Of a DNA stretch of 64,000 nucleotides, positions 9,505 to 18,998 are shown in pieces. This stretch comes from Fabrea salina. Its lineage: Eukaryota > Ciliophora > Heterotrichea > Heterotrichida > Fabreidae. The stretch is from assembly GCA_022984795.1 (NCBI GenBank), contig JALIHJ010000033.1, forward strand, positions 1 to 64,000, in the 5' to 3' direction. Position 1 is the first letter of the stretch, and every line of letters starts with the position of its first letter. The position numbers and the translations under genes were made by a program. The notes beneath the pieces were generated by a model, which worked only from the letters and a program-made list of their open reading frames with translations, was not told the origin of the DNA and made no database searches.

Positions 9505-11274
9505 ATGGAAAGGTCGTTAAGCATGATAGTTCAAGTTTTGCAAATTCCCAAGTCGCGGAGGAAGAACTTTGACTACACTATTTTGCTTGAAGTCACAAAG
9601 GAAATAAACTTTTTCAAAAGGATAAAAGAAGAGAGAAAGAATGACGATATTCACAGAGAATGCTGCAAAGTGATGAGCTTAGAAACAGCACAAAAGGGGT
9701 CCACAGTATTTGAGTTCGGAGAAATAGGAGACAAGTTCTATATCATTCTGGAGGGGAAAGTAGGAGTGTTTGTGCCTACTAAGAAAATAGTTGACCAAGA
9801 AGAGCAAAAAAAAGAACCAGAAAAAGAACCCAAAAATGAATTTAGAATTAACGGAACCGAAGATGAAGAAACGCCCTCTGAAGGAGAATACTCAGTGAAA
9901 ACTCCACCACTGCGCAGAAAAGCTGTTGTGATTCCGAAAAGCATTGCTAGTATTTTAGAAGACTTCCACAATACACTCAAGGAAAAAGAAGTTCCTAAAA
10001 AGCAAACCAAGGCTGATAACGAGCATAAAAGGCTCACAAAGCTGTTTAAACAGGAAATTGATAGTGAAGATAAGTTTTTTGTTGACTTTGAGAAGCACTA
10101 CGCGGAAGAAAGCAACAATTTCATTCAAGAAATGAAGGAAGTTGCAGAATTTGGGGCTGGGTCTTCCTTTGGGGAGTTTGCTTTGCTTAACGACAAGCCC
10201 AGGTCTGCCACTATAGTAGCTAAGACAGCCTGTCACTTTGCAGTGCTGAACAAGTTTGAGTTTAGAAGAATTTTGGGCTCAATTGCAGAAAAAGAGATAA
10301 CTGAGAAAGTGGAGTATTTGTATTCCCACCCCTTTTTTAAAGGGTGGAGTAGGACAGGAATTACTAAACTAAGCTACTACTTCCACACCGAGGTTCTGAG
10401 AAAAAATCACCATTTGTTCAGACAAAACGAAAACGTGGGAAACGTCTACTTCGTCAAGGAAGGGGAGTTCAAAGTAAGTTTAACTTAGATTTACAAAAGA
10501 CTCAAGCAAGAAAGAGAGGTAGTAAAAGGTCCAGACTCAGGATTCAACAAGCCAACTATGAGACTAAAAAACACCAGAAAGGAAAGTAAGTACAAAGAAC
10601 TGCATCTAGTAATAAAGGGCCAAAATGAAATTTTAGGCTTAGAAGAAATCATCAATGACCACTTAAAACGCAACCAGTCGTGTGTTTGTTTTTCGAAAGA
10701 AGCAGAAGTGCTTTATATATCCAAAGAAGTAAGTTCTAAGTAGGAATTCTTGAACAGGGTGCTGAACAGCGAAAACATAGTCCAACTCAGGAAAAAGCAA
10801 AACATCGAGTCCAGCCGGTTAAACTCTCGAGAAAAAAAACAAACTTACGTTGAAAAGGCAAAACTAAGTCAGCCTAGTCCCTTGAAGTACCTGGACAAGC
10901 AAAGCACCAGTGCATTCAAATTGGAGCTAATTATCAACAGTCCTATAAGAGAAAATTCGTACTTAAGCAAAAATAACTCAAGAGAGATATCAACTAAAGT
11001 CAAGAACAAGGCTTCTAGGAGTTTCGACTACAGCATTTCCCCCAAAAAAGTATCGACTGCAAAAAGCCCGGGTTTCAGGTTGCCTCAGCACTTGAAAAGC
11101 AGAACTCCAAGCAGGATCAATAAGTACATGATAAGTCCACGCGAAGAAAAGAGAAGCCAAGTTCCGTTTGATTTCAGGTTCAGTCAAAAAAGAACTAGTA
11201 TCAAAGAAGCTTCATTGTGTCCCGAAACTTCTAACTACAAAAATTTAAATGCTCATAATCACCCTTATGGCTAA
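9505..11274 (+). CDS. Tandem cyclic-nucleotide-binding-domain protein, paralogue 1
   Basis: Three exons, 9505-10473, 10489-10728 and 10744-11274, separated by two 15-nt phase-0 introns, give 579 residues. Without splicing each intron places TAG in frame. The first CNBD (about residues 60-260) has FEFGEIGDKFYIILEGKVGV, then a charged insertion of about 110 residues, then the phosphate-binding cassette SFGEFALLNDKPRSATI, whose Glu and Arg are those that contact cyclic nucleotides in PKA regulatory subunits. A second, degenerate CNBD follows (residues about 290-400) without the FGE...PR signature. The tail is basic and Ser-rich. No kinase, channel or PKA-inhibitor segment is present, so it is probably a cAMP/cGMP sensor or scaffold. 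The start could also be Met7 (MIVQVLQIP), which aligns with the paralogues. Confidence 0.88.
10474..10488 (+). other. 15-nt intron 1 of CNBD paralogue 1
   Basis: GTAAGTTTAACTTAG, phase 0, with A at position 10. Removal joins EFK to IYK, colinear with uninterrupted EFRISK in paralogue 3. Confidence 0.9.
10729..10743 (+). other. 15-nt intron 2 of CNBD paralogue 1
   Basis: GTAAGTTCTAAGTAG, phase 0, with A at position 10. Removal gives YISKEEFLNR, aligned with YISKDNFMSS in paralogue 3. Confidence 0.9.
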
Positions 11275-11304
11275 CTGTAAGGTATTTAGTTGGCGATTAA
11301 AATA

Positions 11305-13095
11305 ATGATAAATTTAAGCAAAGTCATACAAGCACTCCAGATTCCCTGCAAAATGAGAAACAAACACGACCTGCAAGTACTTCTGGAAGCTACTAAAAAC
11401 AACCAATTTTTCAAGAAGCTGAGAGAAGAAGAACTAGATGATAAAATTCACCAACTGTGTTGCAAGGTAATGACTTTAGAAAAGTGCAACAAAGAACAGG
11501 TGGTGTTTGACTTCGGAGACAAAGGAGATAAGTTTTACATAATTCTCAAAGGGAAAGTGAGTGTGATGATACCTTCCAAAAAGTCAATTGTTGTAAATGC
11601 ATCCGAAATTAAGAAGTTAAAAAGACAACAAAAGCAGAAGATGAATCAGAGGCAGCCCAATTTGAAGTCTGAAGAGGATTCTTCTGAGAGTGAAGAAGAA
11701 ATATTTTACACACAACCAACCAGACAGCGCAGGAGGGGAGCTGTGCTGACCTCTGAAATAACCAAGGTGCTTAATTCCTATAGAGAGACCAAAGAAACTC
11801 AGGAAGAAAAGAGTGAAGACTACGAGAAAAAGGTTTCTGGGCTTTTTGAGAACGAACTGGACAAAGAAAGGAAGCAGATCCTGGAACTTGCTAAGCAATT
11901 TGAAGGGGAAGAAGAATTTGAGATTGAACTGGAGCAACTAAATGAGGTTGCTGAGCTGGGAGAAGGGGCTTCTTTCGGGGAGTTTGCTTTATTGAACGAA
12001 AAACCCAGAGCAGCTACTATTAAGGCAAAGGAAAACTGCTTTTTTGCAGTTCTTTGTAAAAGCGACTTCAAAAGGATTTTGGGAAATATTTCCCAGAAAA
12101 GGCTCAGAGACAAAATAGAGTTTTTCTACTCGTTGCCTTTTTTCGAGGGGTGGACGAGGATTGCTTTGACTAAGCTGAGTTACTATTTCAAAAGTAAAGT
12201 TCTCAGAAAGAACCAAGTTTTGTACAGAGAAGGGGACCCGGTGGAGTACGTTTACTTTGTGAAGGAAGGGGAGTTCAGGGTAAGTGGTAATTAGATTTCT
12301 AAAAGTTTGAAGGAAGAAAAACAACTCATTGAGATTACTAAGGGCAAAAGTAGCTTGTTTTACCAAGACTCCAAACTTGGGTCTTACTTCAGGTTCAACA
12401 ACCTGAGGAAAAAGCTTTCACACAAAGAACTGCACTTAGTGATTAAGGGGAAAAACGAAATGCTGGGTGCAGACGAAGTTATGTCTGAAAAAACAAAACG
12501 AGAACAAACGTGCACTTGCTTTTCACAGACTTCAGAAGTTTTTTTCATTTCGAAAAACGTAATTTCTAGTTAGGACTTTTTGAATCGGATATCCTACCAC
12601 AACACCAAGAGTCACTTCATCCAAAGACAAGAATTCGAGAACTTACAACTTAAAAACAGGGAAAGAAGACAGACTGTGACTGAACTGGCAAAGTCAAGTT
12701 TGGAAACCGATACCTCTATGGAAAAGCGTTTCCTGTCCAAGTCAAGAATTGAAGAGGTTTCGGCTTCAGCGTCCAAACTTCCCAAAGTAAATTCTCAGGC
12801 AAAATTCAGGTCTTACACTCCAATTACCAAGAAAACCAGCCCTGAGAAGCTCTCTGCCACCAAGCAAAGAAAACCCAAAAAGGTTAAAAGCACCCTTAAA
12901 GCACTGTCGCCTGCTCTGCAAGAGATAATTGGAGTTGCTAAAACTAAACATGAACCCCAAAACTCCAGGAAGAAGCAAAAGCACTTGCAAGCCCTGTACA
13001 AAGGGGCTATGAGAAGAGGAGCTCCGCCCAACTTCCTTCTGAAGGCCCGCAAAAAACTTGAGAACTCTAGAGGAGTGTTCCATAGTTTTTCATAA
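11305..13095 (+). CDS. Tandem cyclic-nucleotide-binding-domain protein, paralogue 2
   Basis: Exons 11305-12279, 12295-12558 and 12574-13095 give 586 residues. Both 15-nt introns sit at exactly the same codon boundaries as in paralogue 1. The architecture is the same: an N-terminal helix (MINLSKVIQALQIP), CNBD 1 with an acidic insertion (EEDSSESEEEIF) and the cassette SFGEFALLNEKPRAATI, a degenerate CNBD 2, and a basic tail rich in KTSPEK-like phosphorylation-prone motifs. The cassette keeps the binding Glu and Arg. The ATG at 11305 is chosen because it aligns with the paralogues; the frame is open slightly upstream without an ATG. It lies 30 bp past paralogue 1 on the same strand, so co-expression is plausible. 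Confidence 0.88.
12280..12294 (+). other. 15-nt intron 1 of CNBD paralogue 2
   Basis: GTAAGTGGTAATTAG, phase 0, with A at position 10. Same site as intron 1 of paralogue 1. Confidence 0.9.
12559..12573 (+). other. 15-nt intron 2 of CNBD paralogue 2
   Basis: GTAATTTCTAGTTAG, phase 0, with A at position 10. Same site as intron 2 of paralogue 1. Confidence 0.9.
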
Positions 13096-13125
13096 CACAA
13101 TTAGATATAATTACCATAATATTTA

Positions 13126-14910
13126 ATGCAGTCAATTAACTCTGTAATCCAGGTTTTGCAAATTCCACCTAAGTTAAGGAACTCCCAAGACATAAGTTCT
13201 CTGCTAGAGAATACAAGTGAAATAAGCTTTTTCAAGAAAATCAGAGATGAAGAAAAAACTAACGAGATTCACAGGGCTTGCTGCCAAGTAATGCACTTAG
13301 AAAGTTACAAAGCAGGCTCAAACATAATCAACTTCGGAGAAAAAGGAGACAAGTTTTACATTCTTTTGAGGGGCAGGGTGGGGGTGTTACTGCCTACTAA
13401 GAAGGCAGTTGTACTTAATCCCTCAGAAATGAAGCAAATCAGGAACCCCAGGGAGCAGAAGTCAACACTTCCAACACTAAAGTCAGACTCAGAGGAGTCC
13501 GGAGATGAAGAGGAGCTTTTCATTACTCCAAAAAACAAACAAAGAAGGAAAGGCAAGTTTTTAACGAAAGAAGTGGTGAAAGTGCTTGAGTCTTACAAAC
13601 AAAAAGACACCAAGTCCAACGAAGAACACATGACTAGCATTGAACAACAAGAAAGCAAAATATCCCAAATCTTCCAAAGCGAACTTGAAAGAGAACGCCA
13701 GATGGTCATGGAAATGGCCAAAAACTACGAGGGTTCAGAGAGTGTTGAAATAGAACTAGAACAACTCCAAGAAGTTACTGAACTCAAAGCAGGAGCCCAC
13801 TTTGGAGAGTTTGCACTTTTAAGTGACAAACCAAGAGCTGCAACTATTAGAGCCAAAGAAAACTGTTTGTTGGCAGTGCTGAAAAAGTCAGACTTCAGAA
13901 GGATTTTGGGCAGCATTTCTGAAAAAAAGGTAAACGAAAAAATAGAGTTCTTGTACTCTTTGAGTTACTTCAAAAACTGGACAAGAATTGCCGTGCACAA
14001 ACTCAGTTACAACTTCAAGTCACTAGTGTTGAGTAAGAACCAGTGCCTTTACAAAGAAGGCGACAAAGTTAAAAACGTGTACTTCGTCAAAAACGGAGAA
14101 TTCAGAATTTCGAAGCAAGTCACAGAAAAAAGGAACGTTATAAACAACCCGAGTTGCAACGGAAGTTTGGAACAAAAAATCAAGAACTTGTCTTTCATGA
14201 AACTCAGAAATATTCGACAAAAAAACTTCACTAAAGAAATTCAATTGGTGATCAAGGGCAAAAACGAAATCTTGGGAGGAGAAGAAGTTGTGCAGGACTT
14301 GGAACACCGCCAACAGTCCTGTGTGTCTCTTTCTAACTTCTCAGAAGTACTTTACATTTCCAAAGATAACTTCATGAGTTCCTTTTCTTACCACAACACT
14401 AAAGAAATGCTCTGCAAAAGACTTGAGTTCGAGTCTTCTAGACTCAAAGCGAAACAGGAAAGACAACTAATAATTGAAGATGCCAAAAACAGTCTGGATT
14501 TCAGTGGACAAACCAAAAAAGAAAGAACCCTGCCTAGAAAACCTAACTACTCCAGACAAATACAGGATAAAGTGTCAACTCCAATCAGCAAACCTTCGTC
14601 TTTAGACTTTGACAAGTCTTTTTCTGCTAAAAGGCAACAAGTTTCAACCAGTCTAGACAGGAAACCGATTACGCGGTCCAAAACTCCTGCAAAACCTCAT
14701 AGCTTGAAGAGTCCAGCAAGAACCGGGTCTCCGAGCAAACTGATCATCAAAAAACTTAGTCCTAAAAGAGAAGCTCCCCAGAACTTTTTGTACTTCCGCA
14801 GAAAAGCTTTTGAGCGGATTCAGGAGTCAGTGAGCAGAACTAAAAGTTACAACGAAAGTTTTGGGCACTGGGAAGCCAAGACGAGATCAAACCAAAGCTA
14901 CCAAGCATAA
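13126..14910 (+). CDS. Tandem cyclic-nucleotide-binding-domain protein, paralogue 3 (intronless)
   Basis: One continuous frame of 594 codons from ATG 13126, colinear with paralogues 1 and 2 over its whole length but lacking both introns. It reads straight through as EFRISKQ and YISKDNF at the two intron sites. CNBD 1 has IINFGEKGDKFYILLRGRVG and the cassette HFGEFALLSDKPRAATI with the binding Glu and Arg. The acidic insertion (SDSEESGDEEE) is kept. CNBD 2 is degenerate. The tail has repeated SP/TP and KS motifs (SRSKTPAKPHSLKSP-like) that suggest phosphorylation. The gene is 30 bp past paralogue 2 and only 7 bp before the next gene. Precise absence of two introns could reflect reverse-transcript-mediated loss or intron gain in the ancestor of copies 1 and 2. 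Confidence 0.9.
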   Translation: MQSINSVIQVLQIPPKLRNSQDISSLLENTSEISFFKKIRDEEKTNEIHRACCQVMHLESYKAGSNIINFGEKGDKFYILLRGRVGVLLPTKKAVVLNPSEMKQIRNPREQKSTLPTLKSDSEESGDEEELFITPKNKQRRKGKFLTKEVVKVLESYKQKDTKSNEEHMTSIEQQESKISQIFQSELERERQMVMEMAKNYEGSESVEIELEQLQEVTELKAGAHFGEFALLSDKPRAATIRAKENCLLAVLKKSDFRRILGSISEKKVNEKIEFLYSLSYFKNWTRIAVHKLSYNFKSLVLSKNQCLYKEGDKVKNVYFVKNGEFRISKQVTEKRNVINNPSCNGSLEQKIKNLSFMKLRNIRQKNFTKEIQLVIKGKNEILGGEEVVQDLEHRQQSCVSLSNFSEVLYISKDNFMSSFSYHNTKEMLCKRLEFESSRLKAKQERQLIIEDAKNSLDFSGQTKKERTLPRKPNYSRQIQDKVSTPISKPSSLDFDKSFSAKRQQVSTSLDRKPITRSKTPAKPHSLKSPARTGSPSKLIIKKLSPKREAPQNFLYFRRKAFERIQESVSRTKSYNESFGHWEAKTRSNQSYQA

Positions 14911-14917
14911 TCAATAA

Positions 14918-15910
14918 ATGGAAAAACAAGTGAGTAAAGTTTCCAAGAAGTTCCCAGGAGTGTTTGAAGAACCTGAAGTATTTTGCCCTGGGGGACTCCC
15001 TAAAGGACTTAGGAACAAAGAAACTAAAAACACAAAACTCGAAGTGCTCCAGGGCATCACAGAGATCTACAGCAAGTACCACAGCGACTTTTCAACTCGT
15101 AAAGAAAAAAGACTTAAGTCCAAAAATCCACTGGATAGCTTTCCTGTTTTTAACTTGACAATAGACAGCAACTACTCCCAAGAACTCCAAAAGAAGATTT
15201 CAGAGGTAATGCAGAGGGGCTTGGGAGTGCACTTGTTCCACGGACTTTACAAATGCACAGATACTTTCGTGGAAGCACTGAAAGAAGAACTGAAGGATTT
15301 AAAAGGGAAACGAGTGCTTTTGCAAGTGCAGTGCTTGACTGAAGCTTGGCACACACTCATGAACGCTGCACACGAAACAGCTAAACTTGCTAAGAAACTT
15401 TTTGAGTTCAGTGAGTGCAGCTTCGAAACTATGCACAAAAACCTTTTCATAGAAAAAATCATTAAAGAGAACCAAGAAATGCTAGAAACAGTTAAGTCCC
15501 AAAACCCCAAACACTATGTCACCAGTAACCTCATTTCAATGGAAACACAAATCAAAAACGACAAACCCTTTGAAAGCAACGCCAAAACCCTTAGTTTGTT
15601 TGAACAAGGGTCTAGAGACAACTCCCAGGATGAAGTTGTTCCTCTTGACGACTTAGTTTCTTACATCACACAAAACAAGTCCAAAAAGAAACCAAAACGA
15701 AAGAACAAAAAGAAACTAACTAGGTCAGAGGTCTCTACTGTGGGTTCTTCTCAGTCTAGAGAAGTGTCTCCTGACTTAGACAGGGAAGTCGAAGAGTTCA
15801 AACAACGCCTAGAAAAAGAGGTTCCTGTGGACCTTCCTCTGAAGCCTCGTTTAACACCAAATTTCATCCAAAGTTTGAAGACACAGCTTCAAGCTCTTAA
15901 ATCAAATTAA
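14918..15910 (+). CDS. Unrecognised basic protein
   Basis: Encodes 330 residues from ATG 14918, just 7 bp (TCAATAA) after the CNBD paralogue 3 stop. I recognise no domain. The middle (about 75-185) is predicted helical, with alternating Leu, Glu and Lys ([20 protein letters not shown]). A strongly basic cluster [13 protein letters not shown] near residue 255 resembles a nuclear or nucleolar localisation signal, and the end is a charged helix. It follows the CNBD cluster on the same strand, which may mean shared expression but not necessarily shared function. Its TAA overlaps the TAA of the opposing PDHB gene in a palindromic TTAA. Confidence 0.7.
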   Translation: MEKQVSKVSKKFPGVFEEPEVFCPGGLPKGLRNKETKNTKLEVLQGITEIYSKYHSDFSTRKEKRLKSKNPLDSFPVFNLTIDSNYSQELQKKISEVMQRGLGVHLFHGLYKCTDTFVEALKEELKDLKGKRVLLQVQCLTEAWHTLMNAAHETAKLAKKLFEFSECSFETMHKNLFIEKIIKENQEMLETVKSQNPKHYVTSNLISMETQIKNDKPFESNAKTLSLFEQGSRDNSQDEVVPLDDLVSYITQNKSKKKPKRKNKKKLTRSEVSTVGSSQSREVSPDLDREVEEFKQRLEKEVPVDLPLKPRLTPNFIQSLKTQLQALKSN

Positions 15911-16932
15911 GCTTTATAACAAACCCTCTTCACAGCATTAACTACATTTTGGGGTCTGGGAGTTGAAATCCTTTCTAGGGGTTCGGAGTAAGGCATCGGC
16001 ACCTCTGCCGCTGTCAGTCTCTCGAGGGGAGCGTCTAGGTAGTCAAAGGCTTCACTTTCCATCATAAGGCCTGCTATTTCAGCACCAATTCCACACATAG
16101 GCCATCCGTCTTCAACTGCAACTACTCGGTTTGTCTTTTTCACAGAGTCAATCACAGTTTGGGTGTCAAGTGGTTTTATAGAGCGCAAGTTAATGACTTC
16201 ACAGTTAATGTTTTCTTTAGCAAGTGACTCTGCAGCCTCCATTGCAACTCCCACCATCCTTGAGTAAGCCACTATAGTTACGTCGTTTCCTTCACGTATT
16301 ACCTTGGCCTTGCCTATGGGGACCAAGAACTCTTTGTCCTGAACTTCGTCACTCACTTCAAATTCTTTGCCGTACATTAACTCGTTTTCAAGGAAAACCA
16401 CAGGGTTGGGGTCTCGAATGGCAGTTTTTAGGAGTCCCTTTGCGTCTTCAGAGTCGTAAGGACTGAGAACTATTAATCCAGGGACTTGGGAATACCAAGC
16501 TGCGTAGTCCTGGGAGTGCTGGGAACTCACTCCAGCAGCAGGGCCGTTTATGCCCCTGAAAACCACACTTCCAGAAAGACGACCTCCACTCATGTACCTG
16601 ATTTTTGCAGAGGAATTCACAATTTGGTCAATGGCCTGCATTGCGAAGTTGAAAGTCATGAATTCTTGGATAGGTTTCAGACCAGCTAAGGCAGCACCCA
16701 CAGAAAGCCCTGTGAATCCTGCCTCGCTTATAGGAGTGTCCCAGATTCTTTCTGGTCCGTATTTCTCAAGAAGCCCTTTGGAGACTTTGTAAGCTCCCTG
16801 GTACAAGCCTACTTCTTCCCCAATCAAGAAAACGTCGGGGTCGCGGGCTAACTCTTCGTCCATAGCTGAATTGATGGCTTCTCTTACACTCATGCTGGCA
16901 TTTCTCCGAAGTACATGTGCTAAGCCTCGCAT
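15907..16932 (-). CDS. Pyruvate dehydrogenase E1 component, beta subunit
   Basis: Encodes 341 residues from ATG 16932, normal length for the family. With E1-alpha it forms the thiamine-diphosphate-dependent tetramer that decarboxylates pyruvate and acetylates the lipoyl group of E2 in the mitochondrial matrix. The N-terminus [13 protein letters not shown] is short, basic and free of acidic residues, as in a targeting peptide, followed by the conserved [14 protein letters not shown]. Family landmarks include [35 protein letters not shown] (the E1-beta Glu region), AKIRYMSGG, and the C-terminal transketolase domain with NLRSIKPLD and [14 protein letters not shown]. It is intronless, overlaps the convergent neighbour by 4 bp at its stop, and lies 32 bp from Rpt2 on the same strand. 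Confidence 0.96.
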   Translation of the reverse strand: MRGLAHVLRRNASMSVREAINSAMDEELARDPDVFLIGEEVGLYQGAYKVSKGLLEKYGPERIWDTPISEAGFTGLSVGAALAGLKPIQEFMTFNFAMQAIDQIVNSSAKIRYMSGGRLSGSVVFRGINGPAAGVSSQHSQDYAAWYSQVPGLIVLSPYDSEDAKGLLKTAIRDPNPVVFLENELMYGKEFEVSDEVQDKEFLVPIGKAKVIREGNDVTIVAYSRMVGVAMEAAESLAKENINCEVINLRSIKPLDTQTVIDSVKKTNRVVAVEDGWPMCGIGAEIAGLMMESEAFDYLDAPLERLTAAEVPMPYSEPLERISTPRPQNVVNAVKRVCYKA

Positions 16933-16964
16933 TTTTATTAGCAGTGGTTGGCAACTCTATTTAG

Positions 16965-18287
16965 TTAAAGATATAGGCCTTCAGGCACGTTTCCTTTCTT
17001 CTTGTATAGGGTTTTTTCTTTGGACTTGCGGAAGTCTTCCTGGGTAACTTGCATTCTGCGTTCCCTCAAAGCCAAAAGACCTGCTTCAGAGCACATTGCC
17101 TTGATGTCTGCGCCACTTAGTTCGTCTTTGGCCATGATGAACTCTTCCAAGTCCACGTCGTTGGCCAAAGACATCTTCCCAGTGTGGATTTGGAAAATTT
17201 TCCTTTTGGTTTTGATTTCTGGCAAAGTGAACTCGATTTTTCTGTCGATCCTCCCTGGACGGATCAGTGCAGGGTCCAAGGTTTCAATTCGGTTCGTGGC
17301 TAAAATCACTTTGACGTCTGTTCTTGCGTCAAACCCGTCGAGTTGGTTAAGTAGTTCCAGCATGGTTCTTTGGACTTCTCTTTCTCCGCCTGAGTTGGAC
17401 TCGTACCTCTTTGTGCCTACTGCGTCAATTTCGTCAATAAAGACTATTGAGGGAGCGTGCTCTTCTGCCATTTTGAAGAGTTCTCTAACCAGTTTAGGGC
17501 CTTCTCCTAAGTACTTTTGAATCAACTCCGAACCAGTTACTCGCAGGAAAGTTGCAGATGTTTCGTTAGCAACTGCTTTGGCAAGAAGGGTCTTTCCTGT
17601 GCCGGGTTCTCCGTAGAGAATCACTCCTTTAGGAGGTTTGATTCCTATGTCTTCGTACAACTCAGGGTGAGTCAGGGGAAGTTCCACTGCTTCTTTGATT
17701 TCCTGAATTTGGCTTTCAAGACCTCCTACGTCTGCGTAACTCTCCAGAGGAGCTTTTTCTACCTTCATTACACTCAGCATTGGGTCAGCTTCATCTTGCA
17801 AAATGCCCACGACACTAAGGGCCTTGTTGTGCAGCAAGACACTTGACCCTGGTTCAAGGGCGTCTTTGTCTACAATAGAAAGAACGCACACGTAGTACTC
17901 TGGGCCTACTGAAGTCGAAACAATAGCGTGGTTTTCGTCAATGAACTCTTCAAGGTTCCCGACGACCAATGGAGACCCACGGAGTTCGTCAACTTTTTCG
18001 CGCTCTTCTTCCTTGCGCTGAGCAGTGGGTTTGAGGATCTCTTGGTTCTTGATGAACTCCTGTTCAAGCAGCATGTAGTCTTTGATCCTTTCCAGCCTCA
18101 GCTGTCTCAGGCGGCACTTTGAAGAGGGAGTCACAGTAGGTAGTTGGGCACCCCGTTCGATTCCTCTCTTCTTCTTTTTGCGCCCTACTCGGGCAGGCAT
18201 GCGCTGTTCTTGTTGTCTCTTTTTGAATTCTTCTTTTCTGTTTTCATTTCCTTGCTGGTCTCCTCCTCCGCTAGGTAAATTTCCCAT
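16965..18287 (-). CDS. 26S proteasome regulatory ATPase Rpt2 (PSMC1)
   Basis: Encodes 440 residues, matching the family length. It is one of six AAA+ subunits of the 19S base that unfold substrates and open the 20S gate. The start MGNLPSGGG fits the N-myristoylation signal known for Rpt2. A coiled coil and OB domain lead to the AAA module: Walker A GEPGTGKT at 226-233, Walker [15 protein letters not shown] and the arginine-finger region [13 protein letters not shown]. The last residues GLYL provide the hydrophobic-Tyr-X motif that docks into the 20S alpha ring. The ATG at 18287 is embedded in TATAAATG. It is intronless. A second proteasome gene (beta-7) lies 15 kb away. Confidence 0.97.
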   Translation of the reverse strand: MGNLPSGGGDQQGNENRKEEFKKRQQEQRMPARVGRKKKKRGIERGAQLPTVTPSSKCRLRQLRLERIKDYMLLEQEFIKNQEILKPTAQRKEEEREKVDELRGSPLVVGNLEEFIDENHAIVSTSVGPEYYVCVLSIVDKDALEPGSSVLLHNKALSVVGILQDEADPMLSVMKVEKAPLESYADVGGLESQIQEIKEAVELPLTHPELYEDIGIKPPKGVILYGEPGTGKTLLAKAVANETSATFLRVTGSELIQKYLGEGPKLVRELFKMAEEHAPSIVFIDEIDAVGTKRYESNSGGEREVQRTMLELLNQLDGFDARTDVKVILATNRIETLDPALIRPGRIDRKIEFTLPEIKTKRKIFQIHTGKMSLANDVDLEEFIMAKDELSGADIKAMCSEAGLLALRERRMQVTQEDFRKSKEKTLYKKKGNVPEGLYL

Positions 18288-18308
18288 TTATAAGAAATAT
18301 CTTAGGTG

Positions 18309-18959
18309 TTAATTAGTTTTCTTTAAGTTTTCGTAAAACTTGACGGGGTTCCTGCGACCTTCTGAAAAGTAGGCTGAGTTCTTGTAAGAGGTCTTTGCGT
18401 AGTTGAGTGGGTACTTTTTGTAGTTGGGTTTGTTGGACGCTCTACGAATTGCAGGAGGTCTTGGTTTTAACTGAGGCAAAGGCGAAGTGTTTCTAGAGGC
18501 AGTTTCTTCCTTCTTAGGTTCATAAGCAGATTTAGGAGTGTTTTTGTTGGGAGCTGAAATGGCTCTGCTATTGTTTTCGCCTTTTTGGGAGCCAAGTCTA
18601 GAACGTCTTCTGACCAGATCAGCGTAGCACTTAAGACAGATTAGACCTAACTGCTGGAAGTCTAGCGAGTTAACGTCTATAATAGGTTTTCCTTCTGAGT
18701 TCAAAGGAACGCACAAAGCCAGAATTTCTTCAAAGGTTAAATAAAGCTTGCAGTTGTTGCATTTGATGTCAGTGTAGCCGTACTCGTCAATGATGAGTTT
18801 TTGCTCCAAAGCTTCGAGAACCTCCGAAGGTATTGAAGTTCTTGAGTAGTTTGTGCCAAGTGTAGACAAAGAGTTCTTTGAACTGAAGATTCGGCTGATC
18901 ATAGTGAATTGGGAAGCCTTGCTTGAAGGGTTACTTTTAACTGACTGGGCCTCATTCAT
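18309..18959 (-). CDS. Small Ser-rich protein with CxxC zinc-binding pair
   Basis: Encodes 216 residues from ATG 18959. Residues about 60-118 contain two CxxC knuckles 38-40 residues apart (IKCNNCKLYLTFEEI and LICLKCYADLVRRR), consistent with one structural zinc site. The flanks are Ser- and Lys-rich and probably disordered, and the C-terminus is basic and Tyr-rich (NYKKYPLNYAKTSYKN). No family is recognised. It is 21 bp upstream of Rpt2 on the same strand and divergent from TTC12 with 39 bp between starts, the longest divergent gap in the dense region. Confidence 0.7.
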   Translation of the reverse strand: MNEAQSVKSNPSSKASQFTMISRIFSSKNSLSTLGTNYSRTSIPSEVLEALEQKLIIDEYGYTDIKCNNCKLYLTFEEILALCVPLNSEGKPIIDVNSLDFQQLGLICLKCYADLVRRRSRLGSQKGENNSRAISAPNKNTPKSAYEPKKEETASRNTSPLPQLKPRPPAIRRASNKPNYKKYPLNYAKTSYKNSAYFSEGRRNPVKFYENLKKTN

Positions 18960-18998
18960 TTAATAACGAGAGTTCAGGAAATGTAATAATAGTTGCAA

